Assembly (NCBI GenBank): GCA_900088475.1
Contig: FLMG01003521.1
Location: 124,001-188,000 of the forward strand
Direction: 5' to 3'
Source: Hyphochytrium catenoides
Lineage: Eukaryota > Sar > Hyphochytriomycetes > Hyphochytriales > Hyphochytriaceae
Length of the DNA stretch: 64,000 nt
Part shown: positions 33,450 through 41,029 of the stretch, in pieces
Layout: each line of letters opens with the position of its first letter
Position numbering within the stretch: position 1 is the first letter of the stretch
Made by a program: the position numbers and the translations under genes
The notes under the pieces: generated by a model
Database searches by the model: none
What the model was told of the DNA's origin: nothing
Seen by the model: the letters and a program-made list of their open reading frames with translations, nothing else

Positions 33450-33702
33450 ATGGATGATCTAGTCTACATTGAAGTCGAGAAGATGGAGCTGCTGCCGGAC
33501 GATGGATCTATAGTGCTTCAGGTGCGATGGACTGGGCTAGTTGATCCTCTACCTGAGAACTACGCAGCTCCGTAACGCCAATGCCACCTTCACCACTCGC
33601 CAAGTGACTTCTAACATTGAGACCTTCTTTGACAAGTTCACCTATACGATTAACCGTGATGAAGATGGCAATCTGTTGCTCTTGGCTTTCGCGAAGAGCT
33701 AA
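33450..33702 (+). pseudogene. Disrupted small gene (frameshift)
   Basis: ATG 33450 opens a 41-codon frame (MDDLVYIEVEKMELLPDDGS ... stop at 33575). In the +1 frame, coding-like sequence continues from about 33560 to a stop at 33702 (NATFTTRQVTSNIETFFDKF, TYTINRDEDGNLLLLAFAK). The two halves look like one ~85-residue protein split by a one-base change. It may be a true disruption or a sequencing error. Family not recognised. Confidence 0.5.
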
Positions 33703-33711
33703 TGCTTAGTT

Positions 33712-34125
33712 CTATTCATTATCGCCAGATAGCAGTAGACCATCCAGAAGTGATATGAGTTTTTGGAAAACAAAGGGCTTCAGTATGACCTCATCAAAGC
33801 CACCTTCGAGACATGCCTGGCGGGCCTGTTCCGTTGAGTCCGCAGTCAGTGCAATGAGAGGCAGTGTTTGGTTCTTGCGCCTAAGCACTCGTGATACCTC
33901 CGAACCGTTTAAGCGCGGCATCCGGTAGTCCATTATTACCAAGTCGTACGATGCCGAGGAGAACTTTTCTAGCACTTGAGCACCGTCATTCACGGAGTCC
34001 ACCTGGCAGTAGCCACTATGCTTTAGCAGACTAACCAAGAGGTGTAGGCTAACGGGACAGTCATCCGCCACAAGAATCCGTTGTTTGGCTCGATGATGGA
34101 GCCGTTGTTTGGCTCGCGGCTCCAT
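33712..34125 (-). CDS. Stand-alone response-regulator receiver (REC) domain
   Basis: 137 residues from ATG 34125 (a TTG lies three codons earlier, and an in-frame stop lies upstream at ~34153). The whole protein is one receiver domain: RILVADD supplies acidic D21/D22, DLVIMDYRMPRLNG the phosphoacceptor D66, IALTAD the switch T94, and VILKPF K116. All key residues are kept, so phosphorylation by a host histidine kinase or phosphotransfer protein is possible. There is no output domain. The short N-terminus repeats AKQR..HHRAKQR. Such domains are abundant in amoebal hybrid kinases and bacteria and are the likely source. Confidence 0.85.
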   Translation of the reverse strand: MEPRAKQRLHHRAKQRILVADDCPVSLHLLVSLLKHSGYCQVDSVNDGAQVLEKFSSASYDLVIMDYRMPRLNGSEVSRVLRRKNQTLPLIALTADSTEQARQACLEGGFDEVILKPFVFQKLISLLDGLLLSGDNE

Positions 34126-34423
34126 TGAAAACAAAGCGCCTGTTCGCGCTGCTTAGCGATCTGGTTAGCTATCGTCGGCGCTGAGGAGTTGCTCAAGTGA
34201 GACCCAAAAAGTAGCTGGCTTAAACTTCTCCTCTACGTGTCCTTTTTAATGAAACCTGATGAAAAATACACCAGCAGCAAACTTTCAAACGTCAGTTATC
34301 ATCACACCAAACACCTGACAGTGTTGCTTTCTCAGAAAATTGCTTCGTGACCAGTAGAACTATATACAATCTCAAGAAGGATTATGGATTAGACTCTTTG
34401 AGAGTGCAAATGTGAGCACCACT
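34126..34423. other. Gene-free stretch
   Basis: AT-rich boxes (TCCTTTTTAATGAAAC, AACTATATACAATCTC) may serve the flanking genes. An imperfect 20-base duplication (CCGTTGTTTGGCTCG) at 34079-34117 lies across the receiver gene's N-terminus. Nothing else seen. Confidence 0.35.
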
Positions 34424-34660
34424 ATGCTCAACGCGAAGCGCCACCGACCATCAGTGAATAAGCAGAAGCGAGACGGACATTATGAAATTGACCCTACCCT
34501 GCACGATCGAGCTGGACTCTCATCAGAGTTAAGTATACTTCGTTGGTGTGACTATCTCGCAGAGGCAATTGCAAACGTATCACACACCGCTACCAGGAAA
34601 CCAGCAGATCGCTGGTCATGGAATGAGCGTCGTTGCGGTCTGAGTATACGGTGCTTCTGA
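34424..34660 (+). CDS. Uncertain ORF, hypothetical (78 aa)
   Basis: First ATG at 34424 within a GTG-opened frame. Basic N-terminus (NAKRHRPSVNKQKRDG). Its 3' end overlaps the convergent membrane protein gene at 34616 by 45 bases. Weak support; it may be spurious. Confidence 0.3.
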   Translation: MLNAKRHRPSVNKQKRDGHYEIDPTLHDRAGLSSELSILRWCDYLAEAIANVSHTATRKPADRWSWNERRCGLSIRCF

Positions 34661-34852
34661 GAGGCCCAAGTAGTACAAGAGCATAGTCCTCTGCTTCGTA
34701 GCATAATGGATGGGGATAGATATCACGAGTAGTACAATGAACACGCAGAGGAACGTGGTCTCAAAGACTTCCCCGAGGAGCATCGATGCCACCGCCGTAG
34801 CAAGGAAGTCGAAGATCGCAAAGGTGCCATATCGATAATCGTGGATTGTCAT
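34616..34852 (-). CDS. Small membrane protein (78 aa)
   Basis: ATG at 34852. Two hydrophobic segments: FAIFDFLATAVASMLLGEVF (about 11-30) and TFLCVFIVLLVISIPI (about 33-48). It has short polar ends. The AT-rich sequence at 34870-34915 separates it from the divergent gene at 34941 and is the probable shared promoter. Function unknown. Confidence 0.5.
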   Translation of the reverse strand: MTIHDYRYGTFAIFDFLATAVASMLLGEVFETTFLCVFIVLLVISIPIHYATKQRTMLLYYLGLSEAPYTQTATTLIP

Positions 34853-34940
34853 TTGTGGAGGTGCAGTCAGTATAATTTACTAAGAAGAAAAAATACTATC
34901 TTGCCTCTTTATATTAATTGATGCTAGAGAACCAAGACGC

Positions 34941-35522
34941 ATGCCACGTAAAGCTGCTAGACCAAAGAAAACTGCAGCTAAGCCACGGAAGGCTGTAGCT
35001 GGGCCACGGAAGACTGCAGTGTCGTTTGATGACTTTCTCAAGGCTGCTAAGAAGTATTTTCTGAAAGTTAAAGATGTTAAGAAGATGAAGGAAGGTGACT
35101 GCGTGGAGCTGCTGTTCTTGGATAGAAACTTCCTTGATGCGGTGGCTAGCTACTGTGACCAACAGAAGACGAAGACTGTCGATGTACAACATATGTCAGA
35201 CCTCAACTTTGGTTACCAAGGTATGTATAAGCATGATCATGACCTTCAAGGATACTTCCTCTGGTACTTCCTGGAGGAAGGTTACCGACCAACGCAACCA
35301 TTTGAGTTTGAACTTAACTACAAGGCGAACAGTTGGTACCCACTGAAGGATGGCCACCTACCGACAGCTAAGGACAAAGAATGGGCACAGGTGGCTCCTA
35401 AGAATTTACATAACAAGTCTTACAAGTCATATCCTCCAAGCACTCTCATCGGCTGGAGAGGTGAGGCAATAAAGTTTGCAGATCTAAAGAAGCTGCCCAA
35501 CATCAAGTGGGATCCTAGCTAG
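34941..35522 (+). CDS. Hypothetical protein with histone-like basic N-terminal tail
   Basis: 193 residues from ATG. Residues 1-27 are an Ala/Lys/Arg/Pro tail (PRKAARPKKTAAKPRKAVAG, then PRKTAV) resembling histone H1 or H2B tails and likely to bind DNA or act as a nuclear signal. Residues ~28-193 are globular (FDDFLKAAKKYFLKVKDVKK; LQGYFLWYFLEEGYRPTQPF; WRGEAIKFADLKKLPNIKW), not recognised. It may be a DNA-binding virion or packaging protein. It ends 5 bases from the stop of the next, convergent, gene. Confidence 0.65.
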   Translation: MPRKAARPKKTAAKPRKAVAGPRKTAVSFDDFLKAAKKYFLKVKDVKKMKEGDCVELLFLDRNFLDAVASYCDQQKTKTVDVQHMSDLNFGYQGMYKHDHDLQGYFLWYFLEEGYRPTQPFEFELNYKANSWYPLKDGHLPTAKDKEWAQVAPKNLHNKSYKSYPPSTLIGWRGEAIKFADLKKLPNIKWDPS

Positions 35523-35526
35523 CTAG

Positions 35527-35874
35527 CTAAGCAAAGCCGGCAACGTTGTCAATGACTTTCTTCTTGCATGACTGTATGATTCTATCTATTATGTCCATGT
35601 TAGAGTTCCAATAGCTACGGAAGCTGTCCTTTCCAGCTGTCAGGAAGACAGCACACCCTATGATAACAATGATCATGCTAAAGATGAGTGCTGCCATAAT
35701 AATATTCTTCGCTAGATCCAGGAACTGCTGGAAGAAAGTCATTTTTGCTGCACTCACATTCTCACATTTAACGCTAACCAATGGTCCGTTCAACCCATGA
35801 TTATGTTTTATAATGTAGTCTGTAATGACAGATTTGTCAGCGTCATCAACGACGCTCTTCTGCTGCTCAGACAT
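35527..35874 (-). CDS. Single-pass membrane protein (115 aa)
   Basis: ATG 35874 directly follows an A-rich run (AAAAAAAATT) on its strand; the in-frame TTG further upstream is not used. One transmembrane helix sits near residues 58-80 (IIMAALIFSMIIVIIGCAVF). The N-terminus is soluble and charged. The C-terminus (SYWNSNMDIIDRIIQSCKKK) is helical. The layout fits a virion inner-membrane protein. No family recognised. Confidence 0.6.
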   Translation of the reverse strand: MSEQQKSVVDDADKSVITDYIIKHNHGLNGPLVSVKCENVSAAKMTFFQQFLDLAKNIIMAALIFSMIIVIIGCAVFLTAGKDSFRSYWNSNMDIIDRIIQSCKKKVIDNVAGFA

Positions 35875-35987
35875 AATTTTTTTTGTGTCTGTCTGTCCCA
35901 AACTGTACTAACACACTGAAGTATACCTTACAATAGACAAAAAAAATTTATATCCAATCTTTTAGCCACTTCAGGTCTTGGCTTCGT

Positions 35988-38609
35988 TCACGTCTTTGTG
36001 ATGACCATCTCCCCATAGAAGTCAAGATACCACTTGTCATCATTGGTTAGCATGTTGTAGATGTTGGGACGTGAGTGTTTGAAGTGAGGGATGCTGCTGT
36101 TGACTGTTATGACCTTGCTGCAGGTGAAGCCTCGCATCTCGAATGCATCACGTAGTGTCTCAGTGTTGACAAGGTACTCTTCGTAGAGTTCTCCCTGACT
36201 GAACGGCAGTAATACTCCAATCTTCTGTCCTATCGGGAGAATGGTGTCTTCCTTATAAAGCTTCTTAAGGCTAAACTTCAGAACATGCTCGTAGACATCG
36301 ACGCTTTCCTCGTAGGCAACATCACGGAGAGCGTCGAACACACGCTCCCCAATCATGAATGTGAGTGTCAAGTCACCACCGCTCTTGAGTAACTCTTTGC
36401 AGATACTAACAAACTGCTTCAAGGTCTCTTCGGATCTCAAGAAGTAGTGTACAGCCAGGTTGCAGGTGATGAGGTCCACACCTTCCTTCGGGATCAGACT
36501 CTTGACTTTCTGAATGACCTGCTTCCTGTCACCAAAATCTGCAGCGACAACTGTTATGGCCGTTCCCTTGGCCCGAGACCATGATTGCTTCTTGTCAGTC
36601 TTTCTTGATGAGCGTTGCATCTTCATATAACTATACTTGCGTGAGACAAGTTCTGCGAGAGCTGCGCGGTCCTGATCAATACAAATAAGGTTTTGAATGC
36701 GTGCGCGAAGGAACCGCCCGAGGTCTGACCCGCGACCGCTACAAGCATCAATGACCCACTTAGCCCCGGTGTACTTCGCAATTCTCCTTTCCTTAACAAA
36801 GTTGATGACATTGGTCTGAGCTGTGTATAGCGTTGTCTTCTTCTCGCGAAAGTACACTGCGTCCTTACATCCTGTACGAATGTCATCCAAAGTGAGTGGA
36901 TCTAGGAAGATGGTCCATGTAAGCTCTGCCACTCTGAAGTCGTTACCAAAGTACTTGCCAGACTCGACATCTGCTTGTCTATCTTCGCGGATTCTGACTA
37001 GAGACCACTCTGGAAGCTGGGGTAACTTCGTGATGTCATAGCTGTCCAACTTCAGCTCCACCACCTTACCATCAAGATTAGGCCCATCCTGTGGATGCTG
37101 ATAGATGTATGCATAAGGGTTGGTTGAAGGACTGAATTGGACCGGGAAGTAAGACTTGTTCGTAGAATCAAAGAGCTTCTTGTAGTTGTCACAGGTTCTC
37201 AGCCCCAACGAAACGAAATTCTCCGCTGTGATACCGTTGAACAAGTAGTATATGTCATGCCCCGGCTTCAGCTTGATATGGTTGGGGACCGCATAGTCAT
37301 ACTTCTTTGCTAGAAAGTCAATAGTGGTATGGTTCAGTGGCTTCCACTTGTAGGTCTTGGTAGAGAGATATGACTGGCCACCAACAATAAAGATTAGTCC
37401 ATCGCGGTCATACAGATCATCTGTTTTCAAAGCCAGATCAAGGTTATTCATGTCTTGGAGAGAATAAATTTTCTTCCCCTTAAGGCGGTCATGATTGATA
37501 AGGTCCACCACACGTTGAATGTAGGTCACCCGAGCCTCATAGCCGTCCTTGTAGAGTTCTCTCTCCTCATTGAATACCATTACATCGAAGATGTAAGCTA
37601 TGTCTCCAATCAGTTCACAGTCACACACGAAGTAGACCTTAGGATCAATCTCTAGATCATACGTTGTAAGAGAGCTTGCCAGGATATGCAGCTTGGAGTC
37701 CCGAACAAGGGCTACTGCACGAGTTCCATCTGCCTTGTCTGTAACGAACATGTTCTCTGGAGGATAGGCTCGGCAGTAGTCTTCCTTGGATAGGAGTGAC
37801 ACCTGGGGTAGCACTTCCTTTAATGTGTACCGGTGCAATTGCCTCTTGAAACCTACTGCACCAGCCACTTCAATGAGAAACTGGTTGAAGATAGATCCAC
37901 CGATGAACGTTGCGTCAATAGAGTTGATAATATAGTTGATCACACCAGTAATGCTCTCCTTCGTGAGCTCCGCCAAGGGCCCCAGATACTCAGTCTCCAC
38001 CTCAAAGGTATACAGCTTCTGGTTCGTCTCAAGGTCTAGGACCTGCACGATAGTGCTTGGTTCAATGCGTGGTTTGAGCATGTAGTTCACGACTGTCTTC
38101 AGTGAGCTCTCTGCATCTTTACCCGTGAGCTGTCTCATGACTGTGAGATCAAAGGCCCAATTTGGATAATCTGGGAGTCTGAACGAGAGTCTTACTTTGA
38201 CTCGTACGATCTCAGCATTGTTCATATTGGTCTCCTGCATTGGTTCTTCCGAAGCCAAAGTGAGCTTGAAGGGAAGCATCATAGAGGTGTCGACGACAGG
38301 TTGAAGTAACAACATCTTCTTCCTATAGCTCTTCTCAATCTTTCCTCCGTTCACCGGGAAGGTCATCTCCATAAGCAGACCAGTGTCATTACCTTCCCTG
38401 ATTATGCTGACAACAGACTTAGAGATGCTGACACTGTGTTCCGTGTTTGTCAGACTCTCGAGAAGACTCAAAAACTGGGTAAAGCTAATCTCCTTGAATC
38501 GCGCCTCCACCTCCAAATGAGTACCCCCACCACCAGACCTTTTCAGGCTTGGCTCTGCCAAAGAACCCTGTCCGCGTATCTGATCAACAAACTGTCCTAT
38601 AGTACTCAT
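35988..38609 (-). CDS. NP868R-like: mRNA capping enzyme, trifunctional (NP868R-like)
   Basis: 873 residues, ATG 38609. The N-terminal third carries triphosphatase-type patterns (HLEVEARFKEI; VKVRLSF; YTFEVETEYLG). The guanylyltransferase active site is VTDKADGTRAVAL (KxDG Lys at about residue 292), with RDGLIF and TYKWKPLN further on. The C-terminal third is a cap (guanine-N7) methyltransferase: VIDACSGRGSDLGRFL near 619, ICIDQD, and DLITCNLAVHYF. This three-domain order matches ASFV NP868R (868 residues) and poxvirus D1. It caps viral mRNA in cytoplasmic factories. It is divergent from the ligase gene, as a capping/ligase/RPB1 block also present in ASFV. Confidence 0.9.
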   Translation of the reverse strand: MSTIGQFVDQIRGQGSLAEPSLKRSGGGGTHLEVEARFKEISFTQFLSLLESLTNTEHSVSISKSVVSIIREGNDTGLLMEMTFPVNGGKIEKSYRKKMLLLQPVVDTSMMLPFKLTLASEEPMQETNMNNAEIVRVKVRLSFRLPDYPNWAFDLTVMRQLTGKDAESSLKTVVNYMLKPRIEPSTIVQVLDLETNQKLYTFEVETEYLGPLAELTKESITGVINYIINSIDATFIGGSIFNQFLIEVAGAVGFKRQLHRYTLKEVLPQVSLLSKEDYCRAYPPENMFVTDKADGTRAVALVRDSKLHILASSLTTYDLEIDPKVYFVCDCELIGDIAYIFDVMVFNEERELYKDGYEARVTYIQRVVDLINHDRLKGKKIYSLQDMNNLDLALKTDDLYDRDGLIFIVGGQSYLSTKTYKWKPLNHTTIDFLAKKYDYAVPNHIKLKPGHDIYYLFNGITAENFVSLGLRTCDNYKKLFDSTNKSYFPVQFSPSTNPYAYIYQHPQDGPNLDGKVVELKLDSYDITKLPQLPEWSLVRIREDRQADVESGKYFGNDFRVAELTWTIFLDPLTLDDIRTGCKDAVYFREKKTTLYTAQTNVINFVKERRIAKYTGAKWVIDACSGRGSDLGRFLRARIQNLICIDQDRAALAELVSRKYSYMKMQRSSRKTDKKQSWSRAKGTAITVVAADFGDRKQVIQKVKSLIPKEGVDLITCNLAVHYFLRSEETLKQFVSICKELLKSGGDLTLTFMIGERVFDALRDVAYEESVDVYEHVLKFSLKKLYKEDTILPIGQKIGVLLPFSQGELYEEYLVNTETLRDAFEMRGFTCSKVITVNSSIPHFKHSRPNIYNMLTNDDKWYLDFYGEMVITKT

Positions 38610-38901
38610 CGTATCTATAGCTCGGCTAGACTATAAATAGACGAACTATTTATTCAATTACTCAGAGGCGGACCCCGTTACATCCAATTGCACCACGAGC
38701 TTCCAATGAGATTGTGCACATCCCTTGAGGAGCTACAGCCAAGGAGATCTTACATGAAATCTAGGGCGGGCTAGTTCCAATTTTGAATTTGTAATATTGT
38801 TCTAACAGATATTGCCAAGTCTTGTTGTTGTTGTTCGAGTAGGGTACTTGGTAAGGCAATGGTCACTTATATTTTTACAGCTATATCACCAAGAAAAGAA
38901 A
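38610..38901. promoter_or_regulatory. Divergent promoter region of capping enzyme and ligase
   Basis: ~290 bases. On the capping-enzyme side there are two TATTTAT-type boxes (ACTATAAATAGACG and ACTATTTATTCAATTACTC). On the ligase side, CACTTATATTTTTACAGCTATATC precedes AAGAAAAGAAA-ATG. The TTG-opened extension of the ligase frame to 38812 lies here and is not thought to be translated. Confidence 0.45.
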
Positions 38902-40302
38902 ATGGCATCAGAAGCTTTGCATGTTGCGGATACGTCTGTCGCACTGGAGCAAGGCTTGATTCCTGGGACCTTCGATGAGAGACGTACAGTATTTACGTTC
39001 CCAACTATCCGATCAGTTAACAAGAATGGACGAACCTTAGTGTGGACAATCTCAGTTCGTCTGAAGGACACCAAGGACAAGCTTGTACCTATCCGTGACT
39101 CGTACTTGCAGCAGCCAGTACCTCAACTTGATCATCTTACTGGGGTCATCATGGTAGACTCCGGTATCGAGGGTCACACATCGAGGCAGGCCGCTGCAAC
39201 ACTTGTTACTGAAGGAAAGAACATTGGAAAGAAGAATGCGACCAACGTCATTACGCAGGCATTTCGTGATGCTTTGGGGAAGTACAACATGAAGCTGAAG
39301 ACAGCATCTGCTGAAGCAGTAGCTGACCGCACTGAGAAGCGCTTCCCTCCAGTACTCATCAAGAAGAATGGAGATACCAGGCGAGCTACAGTAACTGAGG
39401 AGGATGTCCGTGCCGGCGTTGTCGTCCAGCCAAAGCTTGATGGCGTGCGAGTTGTCGCTTATCTGGAAGACAGTGATGAGGTGATTATGTACTCCAGGAA
39501 GCTCGGTACCTACCCTGGAAAGGAACTTATCAAGAAAGATCTTGGACGCATGTTTGCAGCAGCAAAGGCCCTGGGCTATCACAACCTTTACTTAGATGGT
39601 GAAGTGTACAAGCATGGAATGTCCTTACAAGACATTTCTGGCCAGTCAAGGCGCACGGAACACGAGCTGGATGAACTGCTGGAGTATCACATATTCGACT
39701 GCTTCTTTCCGGACAACCTCTCAATGCCATCAGACCAACGTCAAGCAGTCCTAGATGCTTTATTCAAGAAGTACAAGGGAACACACTTGCATCGTGTGGA
39801 GAACATCGTACCAGGCTCCTTGGATGAGATTGACATCTTGAAGGACACTTTTATGCACCAGAAGGGGTATGAAGGTATCATAGTTCGTCGGAACAGTGGT
39901 GTCTACAAGTACTCATACAACAATGCGCGAACGGATGACATTATAAAGTTTAAGGGTAAGCAGACAGATGAGTTCAAGTGTATTGGTTACAAAGAGGGCA
40001 AGGGCAAAAATAAGGGTGTCCTCACATGGATCTGCGTCACTCCCAACGGCGATGAATTCTCAGCTGATCCTAAGGACATATCCTTCGACGAGCGTAAACA
40101 CTTGTTCGAAGTGCTAGGACGACCTTGTCACCGTGCTCCCAGCAAGACTAACTTCGAGTACTACCTCCAGGGTAAGCCTCTTACCATTGAGTATGAAGAC
40201 TTATCCAAGAAAGGTGTTCCTTTACGATTGAAAGCGCTAACCTTCCGGACATATGAAGACCGCACGGGTACCGATCCCCTACGTGAGCTCATGCAGTTGT
40301 AA
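38902..40302 (+). CDS. ATP-dependent DNA ligase (NP419L-like)
   Basis: 466 residues from ATG 38902. Motif I is VVVQPKLDGVRVV with the AMP-accepting Lys at residue 178. Motif III/IIIa is LYLDGEVYKHG, motif IV YEGIIVRR, and motif V DIIKFKGKQ. An OB-fold region follows, with PLRLKALTFRTYEDR as motif VI. The N-terminal ~160 residues are a virus-type DNA-binding extension. ASFV has a 419-residue ligase between capping enzyme and RPB1, and the order is the same here. It seals nicks in replication and repair. Confidence 0.9.
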   Translation: MASEALHVADTSVALEQGLIPGTFDERRTVFTFPTIRSVNKNGRTLVWTISVRLKDTKDKLVPIRDSYLQQPVPQLDHLTGVIMVDSGIEGHTSRQAAATLVTEGKNIGKKNATNVITQAFRDALGKYNMKLKTASAEAVADRTEKRFPPVLIKKNGDTRRATVTEEDVRAGVVVQPKLDGVRVVAYLEDSDEVIMYSRKLGTYPGKELIKKDLGRMFAAAKALGYHNLYLDGEVYKHGMSLQDISGQSRRTEHELDELLEYHIFDCFFPDNLSMPSDQRQAVLDALFKKYKGTHLHRVENIVPGSLDEIDILKDTFMHQKGYEGIIVRRNSGVYKYSYNNARTDDIIKFKGKQTDEFKCIGYKEGKGKNKGVLTWICVTPNGDEFSADPKDISFDERKHLFEVLGRPCHRAPSKTNFEYYLQGKPLTIEYEDLSKKGVPLRLKALTFRTYEDRTGTDPLRELMQL

Positions 40303-40311
40303 GCAAAGTAG

Positions 40312-40329
40312 CAGATAATTAAAGTTATC
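40312..40329 (+). terminator. Short hairpin after the ligase gene
   Basis: AGATAA and TTATCT form a 6-bp stem around TTAAAG, 9 bases past the stop. Weak; it may mark the transcript end. Confidence 0.3.
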
Positions 40330-40365
40330 TTAACATTCAAGAATACTATTAACACCCCCAAGCGA

Positions 40366-40647
40366 ATGGAGACTCTAGGCGAGATTAGAGCACAGGAAAA
40401 ATTTCGTTCTGTTCCCGTTGAGCTATCGCCAGAACTTGAGGTTATTGTAGGTAAAGGCCCCATGAGCCGCAAAGCCGTTGCTATGAACCTGTGGACATAC
40501 ACCAAGAAGCATAAACTACAGACCTCTGATCCTCGTAATGGGGAGGTGATAGTCACTCCAGATGCTACACTGGCTTCTATCATAGGACCTACAGCTGTTC
40601 CTTTCACCGAACTACATGCCCTAATCAAGAAACACATCAAAAGCTAG
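40366..40647 (+). CDS. SWIB/MDM2-domain protein (93 aa)
   Basis: Residues ~18-92 are a SWIB domain: VELSPELEVIVGKGPMSRKA, VAMNLWTYTKKHKLQTSDP, EVIVTPDATLASIIG, VPFTELHALIKKHI. It is a near-complete match to the 'L...L..ivG...mSR..v...LW.YIk.h.LQ' pattern of SWI/SNF-associated and bacterial/chlamydial SWIB proteins. It stands alone, with ~17 extra N-terminal residues. In eukaryotes this fold works in chromatin remodelling and RNA polymerase III transcription. Its place between ligase and RPB1 suggests a role in viral transcription or DNA handling, which is inference. Confidence 0.85.
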   Translation: METLGEIRAQEKFRSVPVELSPELEVIVGKGPMSRKAVAMNLWTYTKKHKLQTSDPRNGEVIVTPDATLASIIGPTAVPFTELHALIKKHIKS

Positions 40648-41029
40648 ATTCAAGCGTCTAAGTTAACTCATTATTTTTTCCCCTTATCAGGGTATAGTTG
40701 TGACCTGTCGTTCTCCCGTCAGCACAAAGCAGATAATGACTAGTACTACTAGTAGTAGGAGCAAGAGGCAGCCAATCCCTACTATCTTGCAAGTCTCAAT
40801 AACTCGACCAGTATCCCAGACTTCCCCCATATTGTACTGAGACAATGGTTTTTTCTGTTTTCGTTTAAAGAGGGGGACCTACAAAAATAATGTTAATTAT
40901 AAATAGTGTGCACCTAAATATTTAGAAACAACGGATGTATTATGAGTGATGTGTTTAGTCCGGTGATCGTCGCAGCATACAACCTTGCTCCAGCTCAGTC
41001 CTGGATATCCCTTCCGAGCGGCAGTAATC
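40648..41029. other. Region upstream of RPB1
   Basis: It holds the small - strand gene at 40687-40830, an AT-rich block (AAAATAATGTTAATTATAAATAG at 40883-40905, likely RPB1 promoter), and an upstream + ORF of 39 codons (ATG 40942, stop 41061) that overlaps the RPB1 start in another frame. Confidence 0.45.
40687..40830 (-). CDS. Single-pass membrane microprotein (47 aa)
   Basis: ATG at 40830, stop at 40689-40687. Met-Gly start, then a charged segment (EVWDTGRVIETCK), one strong transmembrane helix at residues ~16-37 (IVGIGCLLLLLLVVLVIICF), and a short polar tail (TGERQVTTIP). Charge pattern and hydrophobicity look real, and the upstream sequence on its strand is A-rich. Small one-helix proteins are common in the inner envelope of this virus group. 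No direct homologue recognised. Confidence 0.55.
   Translation of the reverse strand: MGEVWDTGRVIETCKIVGIGCLLLLLLVVLVIICFVLTGERQVTTIP

Noticed and set aside
32969-33457. 162- and 85-residue ORFs through the 14-bp array
   Set aside because: Because the unit length is not a multiple of three all frames stay open; no ATG and repeated low-complexity peptides.
38812-38901. Longer N-terminus for the DNA ligase
   Set aside because: Opens at a non-ATG codon, is hydrophobic and unlike ligases; ATG 38902 has the A-rich context of other genes.
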